Shown here piece after piece: positions 1 to 6,140 of a DNA stretch of 8,207 nt (the stretch's first letter is position 1; each line of letters opens with the position of its first letter). The notes under the pieces are model-generated. The model made no database searches and was not told where the DNA came from. It saw nothing but the letters and a program-made list of their open reading frames with translations. Source of the stretch: Rhodospirillales bacterium. GTDB lineage: Bacteria; Pseudomonadota; Alphaproteobacteria; CACIAM-22H2. The position numbers and the translations under genes are program-made. The stretch covers positions 1-8,207 of the forward strand of contig JACQAF010000182.1 in assembly GCA_016195145.1 (NCBI GenBank), written 5' to 3'.

Positions 1-955
1 CCTGATTCGAGGCGATGACCAGCGGCGGTGACGACGCGTTATACGGCGGCAATCGATCCGACGGCGAGGCATCGGCCGTCCAATCCGGCAGCGATCCGAA
101 CGCCGGCGCGCTCGAAAAATCGACCCGGTAGGCGCGCGTCGCATCGGGATCGCCAAACTCGGCATAGGATGCCAGACGCGACTGCTCGATGGCCGCGCTT
201 CGACGGACGAGAAAGCGCAACGCATCGCGGTTGTCGCCCTGCTGCCGCCGCGACGGCGTCGATGGCTGAACCGGCGTCCGGTCGACTCCAAAAACACTCA
301 GCCGGCGGAGACCGGCAAAACCGCCAGGCATCGACGAAGATGACCTGAATAGCTGGATCGATCGGTTGACCGTCTCGGCAAGGTCTTGCGCGAACGGCAC
401 GGCGGCGTCGTTCGAGGACAGGCGCGCCAGCGTGAGATCGAGCGGCAGGCTAGGAGCACCTCCCGCAAGGCCGCGCGCACCCGAGATCGTCGGGAAGCGA
501 CGGCGGAAATCGGACAAGGCCGAGCCGGTCGCCAGATCGGCCGACTGGCGCGCGACGTACTGCGTTGCCGGGCTGTCGGCCGGCGCGCTGGCCGCGCCTG
601 CCTCGACGAACGAAAGGTCAAAACGGCAATGGCCGCCGCGGTCGCGCGATTCCGCGTAGCTCAACGCATCGCAGACCGCGCGAATTTCGCCCTGAAACGG
701 ATGGATCAGCGTCCCCGGTCCCGACTCCTCGCAGGCCTTGATCAGCGCGTCGCGAGCCCCGCCATAATCGGGTCCGAGAACATAGGCCGCGAGACGGTAG
801 CGGCGCGCCTTCCGGCCGAGATCTTCGACGAACGGCTCGTCGCGCAGCGGATATTCGACGACCTGCGCCCGCCGGCCGCCCTCGCCGGCGACGTCCTCGA
901 TATGGAAGCGGACGCCACGGAAACTCGCGACGCGTAATTGGTCCCGCCATCCCAT
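1..955 (-). CDS. DNA circularisation / tail protein, Mu gpN-like (cut by window edge)
   Basis: The frame is open for 318 codons from the ATG at 955-953 to the left edge, so the 3' end is missing. It encodes the Mu gpN family, a tail/baseplate component injected with the DNA and first described as circularising the Mu genome. The N-terminal domain is clear: WRDQLRVASFRGVRFHIED (3-21), then GRRAQVVEYPLRDEPFVEDLG (27-47), RRYRLAAYVLGPDY (51-64), and GTLIHPFQGEIRAV (81-94). Further on come RDALRFLVRRSAA (near 240-255) and, at the edge, PPLVIASNQ, which fits the conserved C-terminal region. Mu gpN is about 490 residues, so perhaps a third is missing. The start overlaps the tape measure stop by one base (TGATG). 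No frameshift is seen in the visible part. Confidence 0.92.
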   Translation of the reverse strand, partial: MGWRDQLRVASFRGVRFHIEDVAGEGGRRAQVVEYPLRDEPFVEDLGRKARRYRLAAYVLGPDYGGARDALIKACEESGPGTLIHPFQGEIRAVCDALSYAESRDRGGHCRFDLSFVEAGAASAPADSPATQYVARQSADLATGSALSDFRRRFPTISGARGLAGGAPSLPLDLTLARLSSNDAAVPFAQDLAETVNRSIQLFRSSSSMPGGFAGLRRLSVFGVDRTPVQPSTPSRRQQGDNRDALRFLVRRSAAIEQSRLASYAEFGDPDATRAYRVDFSSAPAFGSLPDWTADASPSDRLPPYNASSPPLVIASNQ

Positions 956-2766
956 CAGTATGTCCCCATGTCGCCGAGCGAATAACCGACATTCACCGCC
1001 GCTTCGGCCGCGCCGGTCGCGTCCGCCGCAACCCGCGTTCCGCGCGGCGCGTTTTCAAACCGAACGTTGACGTCGACCGCGCCATTCTGCCCGCCGGCAC
1101 CGACGGCGGTTGCCCGACCGATCAGGCCCGGCCCGGCGACGGGCAGCCGAGGCTGCTCGGCAGCACGGCCGCCAAGACCGAAGAACGACCCGACCCGGTC
1201 AATCGCACCGGTGATCAGGTTCCAGATACCTTCGAAATCCGGCAGAAGGGACCTGAAGCCGTCGATCAGGCGGCCGATCAGTTGCCGACCGGCGTCGAAC
1301 AGATCGACCCCGGTGAGATAGGCCACAATGCTGTTTATCGCCTCGGCAAGCAGCACCACCGGATTGAACTCGGCCAGCAGCGTCATGATGCCGGCGACGA
1401 GGCCGGCCGAGAACGCCTCTCGGACGGCCGTCCATTTATTCTCGAACCACGCCGCGATCCCGTCCCAGTTCTGATAGATCAGATAGACCGCCGCGGCGAG
1501 GGCGGCAACCGCGACAATGACCGCGCCGATGGGATTGACCGCCATGACGAGGTTCAGCGCGGCCATCGCCGAATAACCGGCGCGCAACGCAACGATGAAA
1601 TTTCCTATCGCCGCGGCGACCTGGGTGAAGGCCAGCGCGCCCAGCGAGGCGGCGACACGGCCGGCGGCAAGGCCGACGACGCTGAGCGCCTTACCCAGCT
1701 GAAGGATGGACAGGATAAGGCCGGCATTCATGGCGATAGCGACGCCGACGATCGCGTTTTGCCACCCCCCGACGAACTCGACCGCGCGGACGACACCGCC
1801 GAGAAACCGGGTCAGGCCGTCGAGCGCTTTGTCGAAGTCGACCCGAGCGAGGGCGTCCGCGACCGCGCCGACGATCTGCTCGAATCGCTGCGCGATAATC
1901 TCGCGGTTGACGGCGATCCACTCCGTCATCTTCTCGATCAGCGGGCGCAGACTCGGAAGCAGCTGCGCGCCAATGGCGTTGCGCAGACCGACAAGCGAGA
2001 AACCGAGGCGGGTCTGGGCCTCCTCGTATTCGACGGCCGCCCGCAGCGCCCGCTCGCCAAGCACGACGCCAAGGCGGCGCGCCTCAGACGCGTAGCCGGC
2101 GAGGGCTTCTTTGCCTTGCGCCAGCAGCGGGACCAGCGCCGGATCGATCTGCAGCGCACGGGCTATCGCGTTGCGCAGGTTCGGGTTCGCGTTGGCACGC
2201 AACGCCTCGGAAAGTTCCGGAAGAACGTCGACCGCCGACCGGATTTCGCCGGTCGCGCCGCGCGTTGCAATATGCAGCTTCTGGAACAGCGCCACGAGAT
2301 CGTCGCTCTTGCCGCGCGCCGCGTCGGTAATCGCCCGATTGAGCCCGGCAAGCGACTGGTCGAGCTGCCCCTGCTCGACTCGATTGAGCTTGGCGGCGAA
2401 GCGCAACTCCTGCAGGCTTTCCGCGCCGATGCCGATGCGCGCCGCGGCTGCGGCGATCTCCGAGCCGGCGGCGGCGAATCCGGTTCCAAGCCGGACCACG
2501 CCGGCGACGGCCGCGACGCCGCCGATTGCCGCGATTGGCCCCAGAAGATTCCGCACCCGGTCGCCAGCACGCGTCGCGGCCGTGCCCAGTTCGCTAAACG
2601 CGGTGCCATTGCGCCGAACCAGGTCGCCGATTCCCGCGGCGGCGAAGCCGCCACGAATGCCGGCCAGCGGCCCGCGCAGGCCGCCAAGCGCGGTTGCCAC
2701 CTGTCGGATCGGACCGGTCGCGCGGTCGAGCGTCTTAATTACGACCTGAACGGGGTAGTTGATCAC
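955..2766 (-). CDS. Tail tape measure protein, Mu gp42-like
   Basis: This 603-residue protein sets tail length and is thought to be released at DNA injection. The N-terminal 110 residues are an Ala/Gly-rich amphipathic helix region (ATGPIRQVATALGGL, then IGDLVRRNGTAF). Residues about 110-300 hold the IGIGAESLQELRFAAKLNRVE motif and further helices, including EYEEAQTRLGFSLVGLRNAIGAQLLPSL at about 246-273. Hydrophobic segments lie at about 335-432 and 455-485; the first ends in the common tape-measure pattern NPIGAVIVAV...YLIYQNWDGI. The C-terminus has VDVNVRFENAPRGTRV (564-579) and VNVGYSLG, typical of Mu-like members. The start is GTG, with no good ribosome site, and its GTGA overlap with the chaperone fusion stop implies coupling. 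At the usual 1.5 angstrom per residue the tail would be about 90 nm. Confidence 0.94.
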   Translation of the reverse strand: MINYPVQVVIKTLDRATGPIRQVATALGGLRGPLAGIRGGFAAAGIGDLVRRNGTAFSELGTAATRAGDRVRNLLGPIAAIGGVAAVAGVVRLGTGFAAAGSEIAAAAARIGIGAESLQELRFAAKLNRVEQGQLDQSLAGLNRAITDAARGKSDDLVALFQKLHIATRGATGEIRSAVDVLPELSEALRANANPNLRNAIARALQIDPALVPLLAQGKEALAGYASEARRLGVVLGERALRAAVEYEEAQTRLGFSLVGLRNAIGAQLLPSLRPLIEKMTEWIAVNREIIAQRFEQIVGAVADALARVDFDKALDGLTRFLGGVVRAVEFVGGWQNAIVGVAIAMNAGLILSILQLGKALSVVGLAAGRVAASLGALAFTQVAAAIGNFIVALRAGYSAMAALNLVMAVNPIGAVIVAVAALAAAVYLIYQNWDGIAAWFENKWTAVREAFSAGLVAGIMTLLAEFNPVVLLAEAINSIVAYLTGVDLFDAGRQLIGRLIDGFRSLLPDFEGIWNLITGAIDRVGSFFGLGGRAAEQPRLPVAGPGLIGRATAVGAGGQNGAVDVNVRFENAPRGTRVAADATGAAEAAVNVGYSLGDMGTY

Positions 2767-3187
2767 AGCAGTGCATCTCTTTTTTCGCGGAGTATCCGCT
2801 CCGTCTGGCGCTCATAAAGGGTGAGATCGGACAGAGTCAGGCGCAGGAGGTCGAACGGATTTATGTGCCAGATCCAAGCGACGTCGAAGTATCGGTCGAT
2901 GACGGCGTCGCCGAATCCCCGAAAAAAAGCAGGACAACCTGCATGCATCCCTGCCAGTCGACAGGCTTGAGTTTGCCTACCGTGCTTGGTGGAACGCCGG
3001 CCAGCCGCGAGATATATTTTGCGACGACGGATGCGTCCGGCTGCATTGCCGCGACCGGACCGCCGCTGTGGATCACGAAGGGATAGCCGCAAGCGACGAT
3101 GTCGTCGCCCGTCGGCTCGCGGATTTCCAGCTTCTCGATCTTTTCCGAACCGATCTCGACCGGAGACCTGAGAAGATAGGCGACCAT
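2763..3187 (-). CDS. Tail assembly chaperone, long frameshift fusion (Mu gp41-42-like)
   Basis: This is the product expected when ribosomes slip -1 at 2921-2927: 89 residues shared with the short form plus 52 new ones, 141 in all. The added part begins R-G-F-G-D-A-V and contains FDVAWIWHINPFDLLRLTL and then a charged helix (YERQTERILREKR). Aromatic pairs of the type D-x-x-x-W-x-W and a charged C-terminal helix are usual in the T-domain-like extensions of tail chaperones. In lambda the equivalent T part binds the tape measure. The -1 frame is open well upstream too, to 3092, but has no start or ribosome site of its own that would make sense. Its stop overlaps the tape measure start by four bases (GTGA). 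Confidence 0.78.
2861..3187 (-). CDS. Tail assembly chaperone, short form (Mu gp41-like)
   Basis: This 108-residue protein is the zero-frame product of the tail assembly chaperone gene, which sits between the tube and tape measure genes in nearly all long-tailed phages. These chaperones bind the tape measure and guide tube polymerisation but are not part of the virion. The early part has the Mu gp41-like pattern VEIGSEKIEKLEIREPTGDD (10-29), then a middle segment with VVAKYISRLAGVPPSTVGKL (54-73). Just before the ending, codons CTT TTT TTC (L-F-F, residues 87-89) form a slippery site. The zero-frame tail after it (GDSATPSSTDTSTSLGSGT) is low in complexity and looks like a run-out, which suggests that the -1 frame encodes the more conserved extension. 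The ATG overlaps the tube stop by one base. Confidence 0.85.
   Translation of the reverse strand: MVAYLLRSPVEIGSEKIEKLEIREPTGDDIVACGYPFVIHSGGPVAAMQPDASVVAKYISRLAGVPPSTVGKLKPVDWQGCMQVVLLFFGDSATPSSTDTSTSLGSGT
2877..2912 (-). promoter_or_regulatory. Candidate stem-loop stimulating the frameshift
   Basis: GGCGACG (2912-2906) can pair with CGTCGCT (2883-2877): six Watson-Crick pairs and one G-U, with a 22-base loop. The spacer from the slippery heptamer is 8 bases, within the usual range. A smaller alternative, CGGC-GAC-GCCG, begins near the same point. The 22-base loop is large, so this is a weak call. Confidence 0.35.
2921..2927 (-). promoter_or_regulatory. Programmed -1 frameshift site U UUU UUC
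   Basis: The mRNA reads T TTT TTC in the zero frame of the chaperone gene, a canonical X XXY YYZ heptamer. It allows both P- and A-site tRNAs to re-pair after a one-base backward slip. After the slip the next codon starts at 2921 (CGG) and the -1 frame stays open to the stop at 2765-2763. A possible stimulatory stem begins 8 bases downstream. Frameshifting at this gene position is established for Mu gp41/gp42 and the lambda G/GT pair; here it is read from sequence only. Confidence 0.85.
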
Positions 3188-3549
3188 CAGCGTACCTCCT
3201 CGCATTTTTTCGCTTCGATCCTCAGTTTGAACTTCCCGTCGGATACGCTCAGTTCGCGGGCGGACGCCGTCCACGCGTTACGGAAGACGTAAGCCTTGCC
3301 GTTCGCCAGCTCGATCGTCACGGTAGCGTCCGTGATCCTCGACAATTCGGCGAATGACACGTCGCGGCCGTCGGAAAAATCTCCCTCCATAAAGGGTACG
3401 CGCGGCTTTTCGATGTACCCGTGTACCCGGTCGATGCCGGCGACGCCCTCCCGCTCGATGTCGTCGGGCGAGACCGTCATATCGCCGCGCAAGTCGAACT
3501 GCCGGCCGTTGATGTTGAAAAACGCCACGCCGGCGATCTTGGTAGCCAT
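3187..3549 (-). CDS. Tail tube protein, Mu gpM-like
   Basis: This 120-residue protein polymerises into the inner tube through which DNA passes. It matches the Mu gpM family (about 118 residues). The N-terminus IAGVAFFNINGRQFDLRGD is followed by the diagnostic segment at about 38-54 (GIDRVHGYIEKPRVPFM), and then DFSDGRDVSFAELSRITDATVTIELANGKAYVFRNAW at about 57-93. The short beta-rich ending (ELSVSDGKFKLRIEAKK) closes the fold. AGGAG lies 10 bases before the ATG. The stop overlaps the next start by one base (TGATG at 3189-3185). The last codons of this gene also contain the ribosome binding site of the chaperone gene, so the two are linked in translation. Confidence 0.93.
   Translation of the reverse strand: MATKIAGVAFFNINGRQFDLRGDMTVSPDDIEREGVAGIDRVHGYIEKPRVPFMEGDFSDGRDVSFAELSRITDATVTIELANGKAYVFRNAWTASARELSVSDGKFKLRIEAKKCEEVR
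3195..3200 (-). promoter_or_regulatory. Strong ribosome binding site of the chaperone gene
   Basis: AGGAGG on the minus strand, 7 bases before the ATG at 3187-3185. It lies inside the last codons of the tube gene and fixes the chaperone start. An in-frame start further upstream (3274) would run back through the tube gene and is not needed. Confidence 0.75.
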
Positions 3550-3587
3550 GGGATGCTATCTCCTGTTCAAATGGGCGTCCTAGCGGG

Positions 3588-3605
3588 GGCGGCGCTTACG
3601 CCGCC
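3588..3605 (-). other. GC hairpin with the sheath stop codon in its loop
   Basis: On the mRNA a perfect 7-bp stem, GGCGGCG (3605-3599) with CGCCGCC (3594-3588), encloses the loop TAAG. The TAA is the stop codon of the sheath gene. No U-run follows. A ribosome terminating here would have to melt the stem, so a 3'-end protection or pausing role is possible; this is inference. Confidence 0.55.
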
Positions 3606-4963
3606 TGCACCGAATATTGCAGACGGAACTGCGCCAGCACCGCGAAGACCCGCAGCTGGTTGACGAGGTCGCCCGGCCACAGAACATCGATCCGGTTCGG
3701 ATCGCCGCCATTGCGCTCGACCACGAGGTTTTCCTTGAACGCCTCGATGTTCTCGCAGATTCCGAGCGATTCCAGCTCCGAGTACTGGGCAATCAACTCC
3801 GCCCGGATCGTGCTGGGGGTCACCACGGCCTGGCCAGCGGCAAACCGCGTGCCGTCGTTCGCCAGCTTGTGGCGGGCGAATTTCTGCGTGATCGCGCCGC
3901 GCATCCGGCGAAGCACGTAGGCGAGCGTCGCCAGCGTCTCCACGTCGAGGAATGAATTATCGGCCTGCCCTAGGTCGTTGCGCTGATATGTCGTGATCGC
4001 CCGGTCGATGGCGACCGTTCCGTCGGCGCGGACATGGTGGGTAGCGATACCGTCGAACAGCAGCGTCTGACGTTCGCTGATCGTGAAGCGGAGCGACGGC
4101 GCCGCGGCGCGTATACCGGCCAGGGGCAAGGTCTGCAGCGGGCGCGCGGGATCGACGCCGAGGCTTTTAGCCGCCTGCGCGCTGAACGCCGCCGACCATC
4201 GCCAGACCGGGCTGGGACTGCCGTTTAGGCCCATGACCGAAGCATGAGGATCGTTTCGCCCCGTCCCGAAGGCGGCGAGCGCACCCAGCGTGCCGCGGCG
4301 CGCCGCAAAGACGTGACCGTAAGTTTGACGGCTCCAGCTCCACCGGCCGGCGAGATCGTCCATCATCGCCTTGACCGCATTGAGTGACGTCGCGTCGGTG
4401 TAGGGGAAGGCAATATAGTCGAACTCTTCGTCGCCCAGCGCCGCAAGAGCGGCCGCAAGGGAGGGATCGGTAGCACCGCCCGACATTGCGGCGATGGAGA
4501 TCTGGACCCCCGAGGGCAGCTCCTCGCCGGCCGGCGCGCCGGCGTAGTTGATCCGCAGATCGATGTCGTTGCCGAGCGTACCCTTGTTCTTCGCGGTCAG
4601 GGTCACGACCGCCGCCGGGGCGGCGGCGGTGACGGGCAAATCGGCGGCCGTGTTGACGGCGCCGGCAATAGCGGTGGCGACGGCGGTCGCCGCGTCGCCG
4701 GCCAGAACGGGCACGCGGACCAGTTCGCCGGCGACATATAGTGCGACGGTTCCGTTCGCGGTCGCCGGTCCCTGCACTGTCAGGGTGCCGGTTGCAGCGG
4801 CAGACCCCGAGGCGTCGTCTACCGGCAGCAACCAGACTTCACCAAAACTGTCGTTATCGCGATATGTGTCCATCATCGCCGCCAGCATCGAACCGGCCCC
4901 GGCGAGGGCCTTTGCCCGGTCGACCGTCGAGCAGATGGCTGGAACATTGTTGAAGCTGACCAT
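3596..4963 (-). CDS. Contractile tail sheath protein, Mu gpL-like
   Basis: This 455-residue protein forms the sheath that surrounds the tube and contracts at infection. It matches the Mu gpL branch of sheath proteins. The N-terminal arm MVSFNNVP is typical. Residues about 55-140 form a variable surface domain with the pattern GTLTVQG, ALYVAGE, then NKGTLGNDIDLRINY. Residues about 180-260 hold FDYIAFPYTD and SRQTYGHVFAA. The conserved C-terminal part has DRAITTYQRN (320-329), DNSFLDVETLATLAYVLR (335-352) and NRIDVLWPGDLVNQLRVFAVLAQFRLQY (423-450), the segment that packs on the tube. Length is close to that of Mu gpL (495). AAGGAGAG lies just before the ATG. The tube gene follows after 46 bases. 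Confidence 0.95.
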   Translation of the reverse strand: MVSFNNVPAICSTVDRAKALAGAGSMLAAMMDTYRDNDSFGEVWLLPVDDASGSAAATGTLTVQGPATANGTVALYVAGELVRVPVLAGDAATAVATAIAGAVNTAADLPVTAAAPAAVVTLTAKNKGTLGNDIDLRINYAGAPAGEELPSGVQISIAAMSGGATDPSLAAALAALGDEEFDYIAFPYTDATSLNAVKAMMDDLAGRWSWSRQTYGHVFAARRGTLGALAAFGTGRNDPHASVMGLNGSPSPVWRWSAAFSAQAAKSLGVDPARPLQTLPLAGIRAAAPSLRFTISERQTLLFDGIATHHVRADGTVAIDRAITTYQRNDLGQADNSFLDVETLATLAYVLRRMRGAITQKFARHKLANDGTRFAAGQAVVTPSTIRAELIAQYSELESLGICENIEAFKENLVVERNGGDPNRIDVLWPGDLVNQLRVFAVLAQFRLQYSVQAA

Positions 4964-5024
4964 CCTACTCTCCTTCTATACGGCAGCGCCGGTGGCGATC
5001 CGCGGGATTGCGACTTCGGCCCGA

Positions 5025-5207
5025 TCAGGATTTGGACGCGACCGGCGAACGGCGTTCGCCGCCCTGCGCGACTCGGACGACATCTCCGTCGGTGAGCCGC
5101 CGTAGATAAAAGCTATCGTGATCGGGAACCTCGGCCCCTTCGGGCGGCAGCGGACGACGGGTATAGGGGTCGCGCACAACGACACCCGGCGACGGCTTGA
5201 TATGCAT
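5025..5207 (-). CDS. DUF2635 small tail-module protein (Mu gp38-like)
   Basis: This 60-residue protein matches the DUF2635 family found just upstream of the sheath gene in Mu-like phages. Visible family pattern: the start HIKPSPGVVVRDP (residues 2-14), then RRPLPPEGAEVPD, a YLRRL segment, and an acidic turn followed by a short tail (DGDVV). The ATG is preceded by GAGGAG about 7 bases upstream (near 5215-5220), which fixes the start. No enzymatic motif, signal peptide or membrane segment is seen. Its role is not established; synteny places it in contractile tail assembly. The family call is strong, the function unknown. Confidence 0.85.
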   Translation of the reverse strand: MHIKPSPGVVVRDPYTRRPLPPEGAEVPDHDSFYLRRLTDGDVVRVAQGGERRSPVASKS

Positions 5208-5231
5208 GGTTGTCTCCTCGGGTTGGGCGAG

Positions 5232-5247
5232 CCGGCCCTTGGGCCGG
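5232..5247 (-). other. GC hairpin after the tail terminator gene
   Basis: Seven bases past the TGA stop (5257-5255), the mRNA can fold CCGGCC (5247-5242) onto GGCCGG (5237-5232) with the loop CAAG. Closing two more bases gives 7 bp with a 2-base loop. There is no U-run, so it is not an intrinsic terminator of the usual kind. It stands in a 47-base gap at the junction of the lambda-like and Mu-like blocks. Confidence 0.5.
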
Positions 5248-5254
5248 TGCAGAA

Positions 5255-5815
5255 TCAGGTAGAAACGTCGATGTCGATCCCCGCCTCGATGCGGCCGTCC
5301 GGGCCGGGGCGGATGCGGTTCGGATCGGCGGGATCAATCGTATCGACGCGGATGGCGACCCGGCCGAGATCGTCGTCGATGACCGGGGCATAGACCACGG
5401 CGTAAACGAGATCAAAATTCATTTTGGCCGCGGCGATGCGCCTTTCTCCGTCGCTGCCGATGTCGGTTTCGGTACTGAACGCTCCGACCTGTTCGAACTG
5501 GCTCACCCAGATTGCGTTTCCGAGCAGGGCGGTCTCGACCTGCTCGCACAGTGCATCGAGCGCGTCGGCCAGAACGTCGTCGGCCGGGGCTGTGACGAAG
5601 GCTTCGACCGTCAGGCGCAGCGTGTTGCGAAATTTCGGCGCGCCGCTCTCGGCAATCGAGGCGCCGTTCTCGCTCGGTGTATGAACGAGCAGCGCCGGAA
5701 AGCGCTTGAGCGTCAGGGGCGTCGACCGACCGGCGAAGACCCGCTGCTCGGCCGCCGTCGCCGCGGCCTTCAGCCGGGCGACCGCGCTCGCCCGTATTTC
5801 CGTACGCGCGAGCAT
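5255..5815 (-). CDS. Tail terminator protein, lambda gpU-like
   Basis: This 186-residue protein probably forms the ring that caps the finished tail tube and joins it to the head. The gpU-like pattern is: an N-terminal helix (residues 4-22, ARTEIRASAVARLKAA); RVFAGR...PLTLKRFPALLVHT at 25-46; a strand LRLTVEAFV at 66-74; a helix LADALDALCEQVE at 82-94; and a final strand AKMNFDLVYAVVY at 130-142. The last 44 residues are rich in Asp and Pro (VDTIDPADPNR, GPDGRIE) and extend beyond lambda gpU (131 residues). The ATG follows the FII-like stop after 2 bases (TAA-CG-ATG), so the two are likely coupled. It closes the lambda-like block; Mu-type tail genes follow. A related minor tail protein is the main alternative. 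Confidence 0.62.
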   Translation of the reverse strand: MLARTEIRASAVARLKAAATAAEQRVFAGRSTPLTLKRFPALLVHTPSENGASIAESGAPKFRNTLRLTVEAFVTAPADDVLADALDALCEQVETALLGNAIWVSQFEQVGAFSTETDIGSDGERRIAAAKMNFDLVYAVVYAPVIDDDLGRVAIRVDTIDPADPNRIRPGPDGRIEAGIDIDVST

Positions 5816-5817
5816 CG

Positions 5818-6138
5818 TTACTCTGCCCTTTTGAGGATTGCGGTTGCGCCACCCTGCCCGTCCGGCTGAACGTCAACGACCTCATAGGTCGCGCCGGCGA
5901 TATCCACCGCATCGCCCGGCTCGGGCGCGACCGGCCATTCGGCGAACCGCAATCCGATCGCCGGCGCGACCGAACTCACCTCGCCTTCCGCCTGGACCTG
6001 CACCACCTGGTGCGCGGCGGTGAATACCCCGCGCACCGGGTAGGACCCGCCGGCGGCAGGGCGGTGCTGCGCCGCCTGCGCGAACGCTTCCATGCATCCG
6101 CGCAGCACGTCGTCGGCGACCGGCGGCCAGTCCGCCAC
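5818..6138 (-). CDS. Head-tail joining protein, lambda gpFII-like
   Basis: This protein should sit at the portal vertex of the filled head and form the interface to the tail. With the GTG at 6138-6136 it has 106 residues and begins M-A-D-W, like lambda gpFII (117 residues, M-A-D-F). Further shared pattern: YPVRGVF at about 33-39, then GDAVDIAGATYEVVDVQPDG at about 75-94, matching the G-D-x-hydrophobic / V-x-x-PDG ending of FII. The GTG lies 2 bases after the stop of the FI-like gene, which fits translational coupling. An in-frame ATG at 6195 would add 19 Gly/Pro-rich residues and overlap the upstream gene by 55 bases. I prefer the GTG because of the family N-terminus. Neither start has a clear ribosome binding site. 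Confidence 0.72.
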   Translation of the reverse strand: MADWPPVADDVLRGCMEAFAQAAQHRPAAGGSYPVRGVFTAAHQVVQVQAEGEVSSVAPAIGLRFAEWPVAPEPGDAVDIAGATYEVVDVQPDGQGGATAILKRAE

Positions 6139-6140
6139 GG

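Noticed and set aside
386..937. Plus-strand reading frames (for example 386-937) over the left end.
   Set aside because: Arg/Ala-rich low-complexity products opposite the gpN-like gene, with no ribosome site or family pattern.
2780..2785. A run of six A on the mRNA near the end of the chaperone fusion, considered as a second slippery site.
   Set aside because: In the fusion frame it reads GAA AAA AGA, so the A-site codon does not fit the A AAA AAG type, and it is only a few codons before the stop.
1282..2817. A 511-codon plus-strand reading frame antisense to the tape measure gene.
   Set aside because: It is a mirror frame of a GC-rich gene: the product is highly charged (R, D, E, Q, G), matches no fold I recognise, and the opposite strand carries a clear tape measure protein in a co-directional operon.
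4745..4830. The repetitive Ala/Thr/Val-rich part of the sheath gene as a foreign insertion.
   Set aside because: This variable surface domain is normal for Mu-type sheath proteins, and the frame and base composition run on smoothly.
4976..5185. A 69-codon minus-strand frame overlapping the DUF2635 gene.
   Set aside because: Out of frame with the clear DUF2635 protein, which has its own ribosome site and family pattern; no independent support.
5232..5247. The GC hairpins as rho-independent terminators.
   Set aside because: None is followed by a U-tract, and essential tail genes with good ribosome sites follow directly in the same direction.
5412..5912. A 166-codon minus-strand frame over the FII/U junction.
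   Set aside because: Arg-rich shadow frame of the gpU-like gene and its upstream neighbour.
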